Shown here: positions 45,473-53,105 of the stretch, in pieces | How the letters are laid out: every line of letters begins with the position of its first letter | How positions within the stretch are numbered: the first letter of the stretch is position 1 | Source of the DNA: Saprospiraceae bacterium | Lineage (GTDB): Bacteria; Bacteroidota; Bacteroidia; Chitinophagales; Saprospiraceae | DNA: 64,000 nucleotides | Direction of reading: 5' to 3' | Assembly: GCA_020631235.1 (NCBI GenBank) | Contig: JAHDHQ010000005.1 | Location: 39,182-103,181 of the forward strand | Program-made: the position numbers and the translations under genes | Notes under the pieces: generated by a model | What the model saw: only the letters and a program-made list of their open reading frames with translations | Database searches by the model: none | Told to the model about the DNA's origin: nothing

Positions 45473-46137
45473 TGAATGGGGGCTTTTTGTAATTGGCTTA
45501 AAATATGGTTTGCTTTTGAGAAATGTTTTGATCCAAAATAGGCCCCTCTTGCAAGAGGTGAAGGATGGGCCGCTTCCAAGACATAATGTTTTTTAGTGTT
45601 TATCAATGCTTTCTTACTTTGAGCAAAACGACCCCAAAGCATGAAAATGATGTTTTCTTGTGTTTCTGAAATTTGCATAATAACGGCATCTGTAAACTTT
45701 TGCCAACCTATTTTTTTATGTGATCCAGGACGATTTTTTTCGACAGTCAACATGGCGTTTAAAAGTAGTATACCTTGATCCGCCCAGTGACTAAGGTCAC
45801 CATGACTTGGAATAGTTTTACCAATGTCACTCTTTAGTTCTTTGTATATGTTTTTTAAAGAAGGTGGAGTTTTTATTCCTTTTGGTACGGAGAACGATAA
45901 GCCCATGGCTTCACCTGGATTGTGATAAGGATCTTGACCAAGAATTACAATTTTAAGCTTTGATAGGGGAGTTTGTTTAAATGCTTGAAATATTAGGGCC
46001 CCAGGTGGATAAATGACTTTTCCGTTTTGTTTTTCAGCCCGTAGAAATGCTGCCATTTCGGTAAAGTAAGTTTTTGAAAATTCATCTTGAAGTAGATTTT
46101 TCCATGAGCTTTCTAAATTTATAGCTTTTGCGGTCAT
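45466..46137 (-). CDS. ung: Uracil-DNA glycosylase, family 1
   Basis: The 223-residue protein matches family 1 UDG in length. The catalytic water-activating motif GQDPYH is at residues 67-72 (Asp69). The uracil-recognition segment GLSFSVP, LLLNAMLTVE and the second catalytic motif HPSPLARG are intact. It removes uracil from DNA in the cytoplasm. It is the first gene of a three-gene run. Confidence 0.97.
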   Translation of the reverse strand: MTAKAINLESSWKNLLQDEFSKTYFTEMAAFLRAEKQNGKVIYPPGALIFQAFKQTPLSKLKIVILGQDPYHNPGEAMGLSFSVPKGIKTPPSLKNIYKELKSDIGKTIPSHGDLSHWADQGILLLNAMLTVEKNRPGSHKKIGWQKFTDAVIMQISETQENIIFMLWGRFAQSKKALINTKKHYVLEAAHPSPLARGAYFGSKHFSKANHILSQLQKAPIQW

Positions 46138-46188
46138 ACTTAGTGAAGTAATTTCTTTTGTAGTATTGGGAAATTATAAAAATACTAC

Positions 46189-46196
46189 TAAATTTG
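46189..46196 (+). promoter_or_regulatory. Promoter upstream of tRNA-Arg
   Basis: TAAATTTG fits TAnnTTTG exactly, with TTG at 46166-46168 and a 20-nt spacer. Transcription would start near 46203, about 155 nt before the tRNA. Confidence 0.65.
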
Positions 46197-46202
46197 CACC
46201 CC

Positions 46203-46358
46203 GATGAAACTGCTGTGCAGTTTTTCGGAGGCTTCTATAAATCCATAGGATTTAACTGGGTCTAATTATACAAAGTAAAATATTCTCAAAGGAGTTTAGA
46301 ATCTAACCATTCGAATATAGATTAATTGTAATCCAGCAATTAGAATAAAATAAACTTT
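46203..46358 (+). ncRNA. Hairpin-rich leader upstream of tRNA-Arg, possible small RNA
   Basis: Between the promoter and the tRNA lie several short inverted repeats: AAACTGC/GCAGTTT with a 3-nt loop and following T run (46207-46225), TAAATCC/GGATTTA (46238-46254), then weaker ATTCT/AGAAT, AATCTA/TAGATT and AATTG/CAATT pairs up to the tRNA. The first could act as a terminator releasing a very short RNA. No known RNA family was recognised, so this may only be the tRNA precursor leader. Confidence 0.35.
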
Positions 46359-46432
46359 GGTCTCGTAGCTCAACTGGATAGAGCAGCTGCCTTCTAAGCA
46401 GCAGGTTTCAGGTTCGAGTCCTGACGGGATCA
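46359..46432 (+). tRNA. tRNA-Arg (anticodon TCT)
   Basis: The 74-nt cloverleaf has acceptor arms GGTCTCG/CGGGATC, D stem GCTC/GAGC, anticodon stem GCTGC/GCAGC with loop CTTCTAA (anticodon TCT), T stem TCAGG/CCTGA with loop TTCGAGT, and discriminator A. CCA is not encoded. Confidence 0.95.
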
Positions 46433-46434
46433 CA

Positions 46435-46469
46435 AAAACCCTTGTAAGTCTTTGATTTGCAGGGGTTTT
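46435..46469 (+). terminator. Terminator after tRNA-Arg
   Basis: The arms AAAACCCTTG and CAGGGGTTTT (one wobble) form a 10-bp stem with a T-rich 3' side, beginning 3 nt after the tRNA. Confidence 0.6.
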
Positions 46470-46675
46470 GTTGTTTACACACAAAAATTCTCTAGATTTT
46501 ATATTTTGATACTGTTTTGAGGAAACGTCTAAAACAAGTTAAGGTAACTATATACTTGTTTACACTAAATCTCAATTACTACCATTAAGTCTTAAGCTCA
46601 ATATTTCGTCAAGCAATGTGTCATAAGCATCACGAAGTCTACCTGCATCAAATATTTGGTGTAATTAAATGCTAA

Positions 46676-47194
46676 TTACTTTATCATTCTACTTTCTATA
46701 GATTTACTTCCTCCGACATTTGGTATTAATTCGTCTAGCGAGTTAAGTAAAATTGGTATTTTGTATTTTATACTTGGTTCGATAAATACAAATATAAATT
46801 CAGCACTATCACTGTCCTCGTATTTAGCCGTTATGTCAAATATTGTGTATCCATCAACATCAGAATCTTTTATTACTCTAGAGAACAGCCTATGCCGACA
46901 ACATGCTGGGTAGTCCTTGTCATCACAAATGCAAACTATAACGGCATTTGTCAAGTTGCAAAACCAATCAATTTCTTGTTCAATGGTTTTCATTACAGAA
47001 GAATCCTTCTTGTGCGGTTTAGAGTTGTCTGAAGAATGAAAAACAACTTCAAATATCGGATGGGTTTCTTTGTTTACTAAATACTCTGAAGAATCTCTGA
47101 AAACTACAGTATATACAATACCCATTTTCGTAGTAAACTCTACAAAGTACTCTTTTTCTGATTGTTTATACCTCTCGGCAATATAGGTGGGCAA
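46676..47194 (-). CDS. Uncharacterised protein, DUF6169-like
   Basis: The 172-residue cytoplasmic protein has no signal or membrane helix. The opening (YKQSEKEYFVEFTTKMGIVYTVVF in two strands), a central FCNLTNAVIVCICDD, and a later FDITAKYEDSDSAEFIFVF resemble what I remember of DUF6169 in Bacteroidota; this is tentative. It has six Cys, four of them within one stretch (FCNL, VCICDD, ACCRHR). It starts 6 nt after a 47-residue ORF on the same strand, a paired arrangement. The surrounding 2 kb are unusually AT-rich. Confidence 0.5.
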   Translation of the reverse strand: MPTYIAERYKQSEKEYFVEFTTKMGIVYTVVFRDSSEYLVNKETHPIFEVVFHSSDNSKPHKKDSSVMKTIEQEIDWFCNLTNAVIVCICDDKDYPACCRHRLFSRVIKDSDVDGYTIFDITAKYEDSDSAEFIFVFIEPSIKYKIPILLNSLDELIPNVGGSKSIESRMIK

Positions 47195-47200
47195 TACTTT

Positions 47201-47344
47201 TTAATTAAGCCTTTTAGCACTAGATTTAAGTTTACTATATTCCCCACTTTTAATTAGAGATATTAGTTTATCTTTTCTTTCCTTCATCTCAAGAATCTTC
47301 TTAGATGCAGGCGAATTGCTTGCTATGTTCACTTGAGTTTTCAT
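47201..47344 (-). CDS. Small uncharacterised basic protein
   Basis: From ATG 47344 it encodes 47 residues, rich in Lys and Ser (KKILEMKERKDKLISLIKSG), probably one or two helices. A longer frame starts at 47389 but would overlap a TAnnTTTG-like element (TATATTTG on the minus strand, 47368-47375) that suits a promoter for the pair. The 6-nt gap to the DUF6169-like gene points to a two-gene unit. Function unknown; a small partner or antitoxin-like role is only speculation. Confidence 0.45.
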   Translation of the reverse strand: MKTQVNIASNSPASKKILEMKERKDKLISLIKSGEYSKLKSSAKRLN

Positions 47345-47784
47345 AATGCTTGCGTTGTTAACGTTAACAAATATACAACTTAATAACATTAAAGTAAAGT
47401 ATATAGTTCGACTTTAAAGTACTATTAAGTATACTGTTTAAGCTATACTTTAAGATACATAAACTATTAGATAAAGTCAATAGGTTAAAAGCATAGACTT
47501 GAAGATAGACCTGTGCATAGAGTTTTAAGGGTTTCTATTGATAGTGTAAAGTTGTATATAGTTACCCAAGTTAATTATCGAAAGAAGTATCAATTAAAAT
47601 AATATTAAATAAAATGAAACATAGGTAGCTAATACTGACTGCTAGGAGTTAGGCACTTACGTTTAGCCGAATGAAATTGCTGGCTATGCACACTCTCTAT
47701 CTAAATTTATTTATTTACTCTTTCCATATTTACACCTGGTGATGATAGTAAAAGAAATTAAGCGCAAGTCTCGTGTATATAAGC
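47345..47784. other. AT-rich intergenic region with nested inverted repeats
   Basis: No gene is seen. The segment 47390-47460 holds a perfect palindrome ACTTTAAAGT (47411-47420) and arms AAGTATA (47427-47433) and TATACTT (47444-47450). It lies upstream of the two small minus-strand genes. The remainder to 47784 shows nothing recognisable. Confidence 0.4.
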
Positions 47785-47961
47785 TTAGCCAACTTCATAT
47801 TTCCTCAAGTTAGTAGAGGCTGCCTTAATTATCAAGCCTATGCCAAGGGCTCCAATGCCAATCATTCCTCTACTTGAACCATTGATTTTAATAAGCATGA
47901 CAATGGTGGCAATAATGGCTAATATCCCAAATATTAATAGGGAAGTTACTTCGCCGAGCAA
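47785..47961 (-). CDS. Small two-helix membrane protein (start uncertain)
   Basis: An open frame downstream of the 129-residue gene ends at TAA 47785. Taking a TTG at 47961 gives 58 residues, two hydrophobic helices (TSLLIFGILAIIATIVMLI and GMIGIGALGIGLIIKA) and a basic end (NLRKYEVG). No ATG is available before the first helix, and the frame is open upstream into the end of the previous gene, so the start could also be an ATA or a frameshift product. The coherent hydrophobic pattern suggests it is real. Confidence 0.45.
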   Translation of the reverse strand: MLGEVTSLLIFGILAIIATIVMLIKINGSSRGMIGIGALGIGLIIKAASTNLRKYEVG

Positions 47962-47993
47962 TTTTTTGTGAAGCGATTTTTTTTCTTTTTGTA

Positions 47994-48383
47994 TTATAGT
48001 TCTGATTCGGAAAAGGATGAGAAACCAATATTGTCTATGATTTCTTGTTCCTTGATTTTATTAATAACCCCGGCTTTTACAGTAACAGCTGTATCATATT
48101 CTATATAACTAAGCTGGGTTTTTTTGAGTGTTTCAAAATAATTTAGATTGATGTCAGAAAAGTCATTTTTTAGAAGGTATGGGTCATTCTCTATGAGGTG
48201 TTTTCTTATTCGACTGCCATATTTCGCTTGAAAATGTTGTTCGACTTCTAGGGCTATTTCTTTAATAATAGAATTGGAAACTTTTTGATGTCTGAGATTC
48301 GTTTTTATCGATTCCAACGATGCGCCTTGTAGCAGTAAGTCGATTATGTTTGCAAAATGTTTGGCTCTTTCTGGTGCGTTCAT
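47994..48383 (-). CDS. Uncharacterised protein downstream of SulP transporter
   Basis: The 129-residue mostly helical protein has no signal peptide or membrane helix. The first 70 residues look like a small helical bundle (ANIIDLLLQGASLESIKTNL and SNSIIKEIALEVEQHF). I do not recognise a family. It follows the SulP gene by 21 nt on the same strand and is followed by a small membrane ORF, so the three probably share a transcript. Confidence 0.5.
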   Translation of the reverse strand: MNAPERAKHFANIIDLLLQGASLESIKTNLRHQKVSNSIIKEIALEVEQHFQAKYGSRIRKHLIENDPYLLKNDFSDINLNYFETLKKTQLSYIEYDTAVTVKAGVINKIKEQEIIDNIGFSSFSESEL

Positions 48384-48404
48384 TCCCTTATTTTTTGGTT
48401 TTAT

Positions 48405-50129
48405 TTATTTAGCATCGACATTCTGCTGAGTAGCTCTATACTTGCGATTTTCTTTTCTTTTTGGGTCATTTATTCTGGCTATCGCATCCGCTATACTTAG
48501 GTGATGATAGTCTGATTCGTGAAGTAGGTGGGCTTTGTATAAGCGATCACGCACGGAACCTATAGCTCCACAAAGATGCAACTCTATGCCTTTTTCTTTA
48601 AGCATCAGATCCACGTCTTTCAACATATGAGTGCCACTGCTGTCCATATCGTGTATCAGTCTAGCATCAAGTAATAAGTGTTTCATTTTAGGCTTTGTAT
48701 CCATGAAATCTAGCACTTGGTCTCTAAACGTCACGGCATTGGCAAAAAACATCTGATTCTCGAAGCGGAATATGACTATTTCTTCATCTTCTATGGCTTC
48801 GGGGAATCTGCTAATATCTTTATAACTATTAGAGTTAGGCAATTTTCCTAAAGTAACAATCCTTGGATTAGATATTTTATACAGGATAACTAATATTGAA
48901 CAAACAACACCTACCATTACTCCTAATTCGATACCAAATAATAGTGTACACAGAAAAGTTGCCAACATCATTACAAAATCAGTTTTGCATACTTTCCATA
49001 AATATTTTGCCGCTTTAAGGTTAAATAGGCTAAACACAGATAGGAGAATAATCCCTGCTAAAACAGGTTTAGGCAAATAATAAAAGATCCCAGTAAAAAA
49101 CAATAAAGTCAAGAGTATGATTATGGCAGCTACTAGGGATGATACAGTTGTCTTAGCTCCAGCTTCACTGTTAATAGCTGATCGAGTAAAACTTCCAGAA
49201 CTAGGGATGGATTGGAAAAAAGCACCTATAAATTTTGCAAAACCTAAGGCTTTTAGTTCGACATTAGGATATACTTGATGATCATTATGTTTTGCTTCTA
49301 ATGCCTTGGCAATACCCATGCTTTCTACAATACCTATTAAGGTGACAGTCAGCACTGTGGGAATGAGTTTTAGGCATTGCTCCCAAGTCATCGTTATCCA
49401 CTGAAAATGAGGCAATCCGCTCGGAATTTTGCCGACAATATCTACCTGCTGCTTTTCAAGGTCGATCAAATATGAAATCCCAATAGCAATAAGTACAACC
49501 AATAATGCTCCTGGGATGGACTTATTTATTTTTTTTAAAACCCAAATAATCAAAACACTTGCTCCAGCAATAGCTAAGCTTATCGGATTGGTTTCATTAA
49601 TATGTAGAGCGGCATACCGGACGGTATCGTAAAGATGCTGAGTATTAGGAATACTAAATCCAAGCGCATCTTTTAACTGAGATACTAGAATGATGATCGC
49701 TGCGGCTGATGTAAACCCTACAATGACTGCATGAGATAGAAAGTTAACTATAAATCCTAGCCGTAAAATCCCAATCAGTGCCTGTAAAACTCCTATCCAT
49801 AAACCAGCAGTGATAACCAAATGGATATATTCGGGAGTTCCCGGCTTAGCTATGGCAGAGACTCCAGAAAGAATTAATAGTGAAGAAACAGCTACAGGAC
49901 CAACAGACATCTTAGAAGATGAGGCAAAAATCGCATAAATAATCAAAGGAACTAAGCCTGTGTAGAGGCCATATATAGGAGGCACACCAGCTAATAATGC
50001 ATAAGCCATGGCTTGAGGAATCAATATGCTTGCTACCGTAATACCAGCAAAAATATCAGCTCGAAGAAAAGACTTTTGATAGTGTTTTAAAGTCTGAACG
50101 ATGGGCAAATATTTGTTTTTCGAATGCAT
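48405..50129 (-). CDS. SulP-family inorganic anion transporter with STAS domain
   Basis: The 574-residue protein has the SLC26/SulP layout. It starts with FAGITVASILIPQAMAYALLAG and GPVAVSSLLI in the transporter core, about 12-14 helices to residue 425, and IPSSGSFTRSAINSEAGA in the substrate region. A cytoplasmic STAS domain covers about residues 435-555 (IFRFENQMFFANA, LLLDARLIHDMDSSGTHML). Likely substrates are sulfate, bicarbonate or chloride; sequence alone does not decide. A weak promoter (TTG, 23 nt, TAGCTTTA at 50138-50171 on the minus strand) precedes it. Confidence 0.93.
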   Translation of the reverse strand: MHSKNKYLPIVQTLKHYQKSFLRADIFAGITVASILIPQAMAYALLAGVPPIYGLYTGLVPLIIYAIFASSSKMSVGPVAVSSLLILSGVSAIAKPGTPEYIHLVITAGLWIGVLQALIGILRLGFIVNFLSHAVIVGFTSAAAIIILVSQLKDALGFSIPNTQHLYDTVRYAALHINETNPISLAIAGASVLIIWVLKKINKSIPGALLVVLIAIGISYLIDLEKQQVDIVGKIPSGLPHFQWITMTWEQCLKLIPTVLTVTLIGIVESMGIAKALEAKHNDHQVYPNVELKALGFAKFIGAFFQSIPSSGSFTRSAINSEAGAKTTVSSLVAAIIILLTLLFFTGIFYYLPKPVLAGIILLSVFSLFNLKAAKYLWKVCKTDFVMMLATFLCTLLFGIELGVMVGVVCSILVILYKISNPRIVTLGKLPNSNSYKDISRFPEAIEDEEIVIFRFENQMFFANAVTFRDQVLDFMDTKPKMKHLLLDARLIHDMDSSGTHMLKDVDLMLKEKGIELHLCGAIGSVRDRLYKAHLLHESDYHHLSIADAIARINDPKRKENRKYRATQQNVDAK

Positions 50130-50311
50130 TATTGTTGTAAAGCTACATTAAAGTCTTTAATAAGGTGACAATGCAAATGGAGATGAATCAGTAAAAAAGC
50201 TCTTAGAACTTAAAAAAGTGAATGAGTTCCTGAATGGTAAAGCTGCAAGGACATTCTGAAATAATCCAGGTTTAAAGCCTGCACAACATTGGACCGAAAA
50301 AAACAAGTAAA

Positions 50312-51871
50312 CTACCAATCAATAGGTTTATAATCCTTAAGAAATTTCCCACACCAATGCTTGCCTGTATTTATACCATCAAACAATGGATCGAGTACTC
50401 GAGCAGCACCATCCACAATATCCAAGGGAGGTTGGAAATCATGCACATCTTCTTTAAATTTTGCGAGCTCTGCAGGATCTTCGTCAGTCACCCATCCTGT
50501 GTCTACCGCATTCATATAAATACCATATTTAGCAAAGTCAGAAGCGGCTGTATGGGTCATCATGTTTAATGCGGCTTTGGCCATATTAGTATGTGGATGA
50601 CGATCTTCTTTGTGCCAGCGGTGAAATTTGCCTTCCATGGCAGAAACATTAATAACATGCTTCATGCCCGTATTTTCTTTCTTCATGACATTGCCGAGTC
50701 GATTACACAGTACAAAGGGAGCTACCGAATTTACTAGTTGTACTTCGATCATCTCGTTTGTATGTATTTCACCAAGTTTTAGCCGCCAACTATTAGTTTT
50801 ACGTAAATCGACTTGCTGCAAATCAGCATCAAGAGCACCTGTCGGAAAAACTTCCTCTGGACTCAATGAATCATCCATACTGTATGGTATCTGAGATAGC
50901 TTTGCAGAAGCGTGAAGCCCTATACCTATTTGTTTACCATGCCAACTGACCGGTAAATTCTCGTGTTCTTTTTCTGCTACTTGCGTATTAAGTTCACGGA
51001 TTTCGTCTAGACACATCTGATGGTCTTTTAATAATCCTTGAGCTAGATCTGGTAATTGATCGATTGGGGTTTCCTCATTAGCCATAAGGTGTTTGTAAAA
51101 CCCAGCTGGTCGTCGAACGGTTTGGGCAGCATTATTAATGAGTATATCTAGCCGACTATATTGTTGTTCTATGAAGTTGCAAAATATCTCGACGCTCGGT
51201 ATATGTCGCAAGTCAAGTCCATGGATTTTTAATCGATGGCCCCATTGTTTAAAATCTTTTTCTTTAGAGTAGCGAAGTGCTGCATCTACGGGAAATCGTG
51301 TAGTCGCTATCACAGTTGCTCCAGCCTTGAGCATCTGCAGGGTGATATGATATCCTATTTTTAGTCGAGACCCAGTGACGAGTGCAACTTGGTCTGTTAA
51401 GTCAGCTGTTTGGAATCGTTTAGCATAGTTAAAGTCACCACAATCTGTACACATAGTGTCGTAGAAGTGGTGGAGTTTTGTAAACTTTACTTTGCATACA
51501 TAACAATTTCTGGGCGATGTTAACTCTTCTGTATGTTGAGAATCTGGAGCATTGAGCATCAATGGTGCTTTAAAAACCACAGCTTCTCTAGCTGAGCGGA
51601 TGCCTGTATTGTTACGCGATTGTTTGTCCTGTGCCCTTTTCGATTTAATTTTGGCTTTTTTAGATGATTTTTGTCGTCTTATCCATTCTTCTTTTGTGGG
51701 TCTTGAGAGCAAACCAGCCGCTTTCATTAGAGCGATTCTGTTTTGTTCGGGAATATCAAATATTTGATCTGTATCTTCATTAAGTGTTTGAAGTACAACT
51801 AAACATTGTGCAATTTGTTCGTCACTTAGTTTTTTTTTGTCTTTTTCGGCTGGATCCATCTTAGCACTCAT
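50312..51871 (-). CDS. SDR-fold protein with N-terminal zinc-ribbon-like segment
   Basis: In this 519-residue protein the first 120 residues are hydrophilic and Lys-rich. Two CxxC pairs follow (CYVCKVKF and MCTDCGD), likely a zinc ribbon. A Rossmann domain starts near residue 160 with [20 protein letters not shown] and contains [13 protein letters not shown] (NNAA motif). The SDR catalytic Ser is present in INVSAMEG. The YxxxK motif reads TNMAK, so the catalytic Tyr is Thr. The family seems to keep a conserved [13 protein letters not shown] after it. Enzyme activity is uncertain; it could be a binding or regulatory SDR. It is longer than normal SDRs (about 250 residues). Confidence 0.78.
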   Translation of the reverse strand: MSAKMDPAEKDKKKLSDEQIAQCLVVLQTLNEDTDQIFDIPEQNRIALMKAAGLLSRPTKEEWIRRQKSSKKAKIKSKRAQDKQSRNNTGIRSAREAVVFKAPLMLNAPDSQHTEELTSPRNCYVCKVKFTKLHHFYDTMCTDCGDFNYAKRFQTADLTDQVALVTGSRLKIGYHITLQMLKAGATVIATTRFPVDAALRYSKEKDFKQWGHRLKIHGLDLRHIPSVEIFCNFIEQQYSRLDILINNAAQTVRRPAGFYKHLMANEETPIDQLPDLAQGLLKDHQMCLDEIRELNTQVAEKEHENLPVSWHGKQIGIGLHASAKLSQIPYSMDDSLSPEEVFPTGALDADLQQVDLRKTNSWRLKLGEIHTNEMIEVQLVNSVAPFVLCNRLGNVMKKENTGMKHVINVSAMEGKFHRWHKEDRHPHTNMAKAALNMMTHTAASDFAKYGIYMNAVDTGWVTDEDPAELAKFKEDVHDFQPPLDIVDGAARVLDPLFDGINTGKHWCGKFLKDYKPIDW

Positions 51872-51878
51872 TTAATAA

Positions 51879-51886
51879 CGAAAGTA
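51879..51886 (-). promoter_or_regulatory. Candidate -7 element of the SDR-fold gene (TACTTTCG)
   Basis: It lies 8-15 nt before the ATG on the minus strand and is the same octamer as upstream of thyA and of the 63919 gene. It would give a very short leader. No -33 element is evident. Confidence 0.25.
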
Positions 51887-51993
51887 GACATAAATAGCCT
51901 TATTGCCATGGTCTTTTCTGCCAATGTCGTGTGTCTTAGCATGCGGCGCAAACTAGTATACATATTTTCGTTTTAGGCCTCGATACTATGATT

Positions 51994-52023
51994 TTGAAAG
52001 TCTGATCATATTACTTACTTTTA
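51994..52023 (+). promoter_or_regulatory. Promoter of the two-lipoprotein unit
   Basis: TTG at 51994-51996 and TACTTTTA at 52016-52023 (one mismatch to TAnnTTTG) are 19 nt apart, 18 nt before the ATG at 52041. Confidence 0.45.
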
Positions 52024-52040
52024 AATTCAATACGAATATT

Positions 52041-52628
52041 ATGATAAAAAGAAGTATTTACTGCATTTGCTTTTTTATGTTTTGCATGATTTTCCAACAA
52101 TGTAGCCAAGAAAATCCAACGGAAGAAGGTTTAAATCCCGTCTTTAGTTGTGAGGAGGCGATGTCAACTGCTGAGGTCAATGGAACTATCTGGAATATGG
52201 AGTCTGTGGGAATATGCAGCATTACAAATTCGCAAACCAGCTCTATTCCTGAAGGTTATCGTTTGCAACTTTTCATGAAAGGTGAAGATGGTTCGGCAAT
52301 AGCAATCGAGGTGTTGGAATTTGAAAACGGAAGAGCCAGTGATTGCATGGATACCGAAAAAACTTGGTCCACAGAAATTAGCAACAATTATGTAGTTTCT
52401 AATACTTTGGCGGAAGGTGTAGTTTGCACTTATTATGATATAGATGGTAATGCCTTCGAAGTAAGGGCAACGGAAGGAGAAGATGTTGAAGGTCTATTTA
52501 GTTTCACAGCATGCAATAGCGAAGATGGTTATATCAGTGGAACATTCAGTTTTGTCGTAGAAGCTACGGCTGCCCAAGCTGGTTTTGTCATCAATAATGG
52601 GATCTTTGATGGCATTTGTTATGAGTAA
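52041..52628 (+). CDS. Uncharacterised lipoprotein
   Basis: The 195-residue protein has a lipoprotein signal (lipobox IFQQC). The mature part is acidic and beta-rich, with the opening MSTAEVNGTIWNMESVG typical of small Bacteroidota lipoproteins of calycin-like or DUF6252-like type; the family is not certain. Several Cys remain in the mature protein. It is followed 30 nt later by another lipoprotein gene. Confidence 0.6.
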   Translation: MIKRSIYCICFFMFCMIFQQCSQENPTEEGLNPVFSCEEAMSTAEVNGTIWNMESVGICSITNSQTSSIPEGYRLQLFMKGEDGSAIAIEVLEFENGRASDCMDTEKTWSTEISNNYVVSNTLAEGVVCTYYDIDGNAFEVRATEGEDVEGLFSFTACNSEDGYISGTFSFVVEATAAQAGFVINNGIFDGICYE

Positions 52629-52658
52629 TAAATATTTTATATTATAAAAAACTTTAAT

Positions 52659-53069
52659 ATGTTTAAAACAACGAATCTTTTAGTATTATTTGTTTCAGCT
52701 TTTTTAGCAATTAGTTGTGGTAATATCACAGTGGAAGATGGCGACTATGCGGCTGATGTAGCAGGTACATACACCATTACTTCAGCAGAATCTAGTTCGT
52801 CATTATATGACGATACTGTAGGTGATCAAATCATCGTAACAAGAGTAGATGATACTACTGCTGATATTTTGTTAACTTTTGCTTCAGCGATCATTCCTGA
52901 TTTAGAATTGGATGGAGTTACATGCTCGGATGCATCGGGTACAGATGTGGATTTAGATAAAGAATATTCTAATGCTACAGTTATAGGTTTTGTGGGTGAA
53001 GAAGATGGTATAACTTTACGTATAGAATGGGACGATGGCGCATTTGCTGAGTTTACAGGTACTATGTAA
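52659..53069 (+). CDS. Uncharacterised small lipoprotein
   Basis: The 136-residue protein has a lipoprotein signal (lipobox LAISC). The mature part is acidic, Thr/Ser/Asp-rich and predicted beta (AADVAGTYTITSAES, LYDDTVGDQIIVTRVDDTTADILL). It looks like a small lipocalin-like or META-like fold, without clear family match. It is second in a two-gene unit closed by a strong hairpin terminator. Confidence 0.55.
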   Translation: MFKTTNLLVLFVSAFLAISCGNITVEDGDYAADVAGTYTITSAESSSSLYDDTVGDQIIVTRVDDTTADILLTFASAIIPDLELDGVTCSDASGTDVDLDKEYSNATVIGFVGEEDGITLRIEWDDGAFAEFTGTM

Positions 53070-53079
53070 AACATAAATG

Positions 53080-53105
53080 AGGAGGCAGTTTATTTATTGC
53101 CTCCT
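53080..53105 (+). terminator. Rho-independent terminator after the lipoprotein pair
   Basis: Perfect 8-bp arms AGGAGGCA and TGCCTCCT with a 10-nt loop are followed by a run of seven T. It overlaps the stop of the convergent penicillin-binding protein gene. Confidence 0.8.

Noticed and set aside
46359-48400. Integrated mobile element at tRNA-Arg
   Set aside because: No integrase or transposase gene and no direct repeat of the tRNA 3' end were found, so only compositional difference remains.
50172-50262. Short plus-strand frame encoding a charged peptide (about 30 residues, ending in NGKAARTF)
   Set aside because: It has no start codon after the preceding stops except an internal GTG and is too short; it may be a gene remnant but nothing supports it further.
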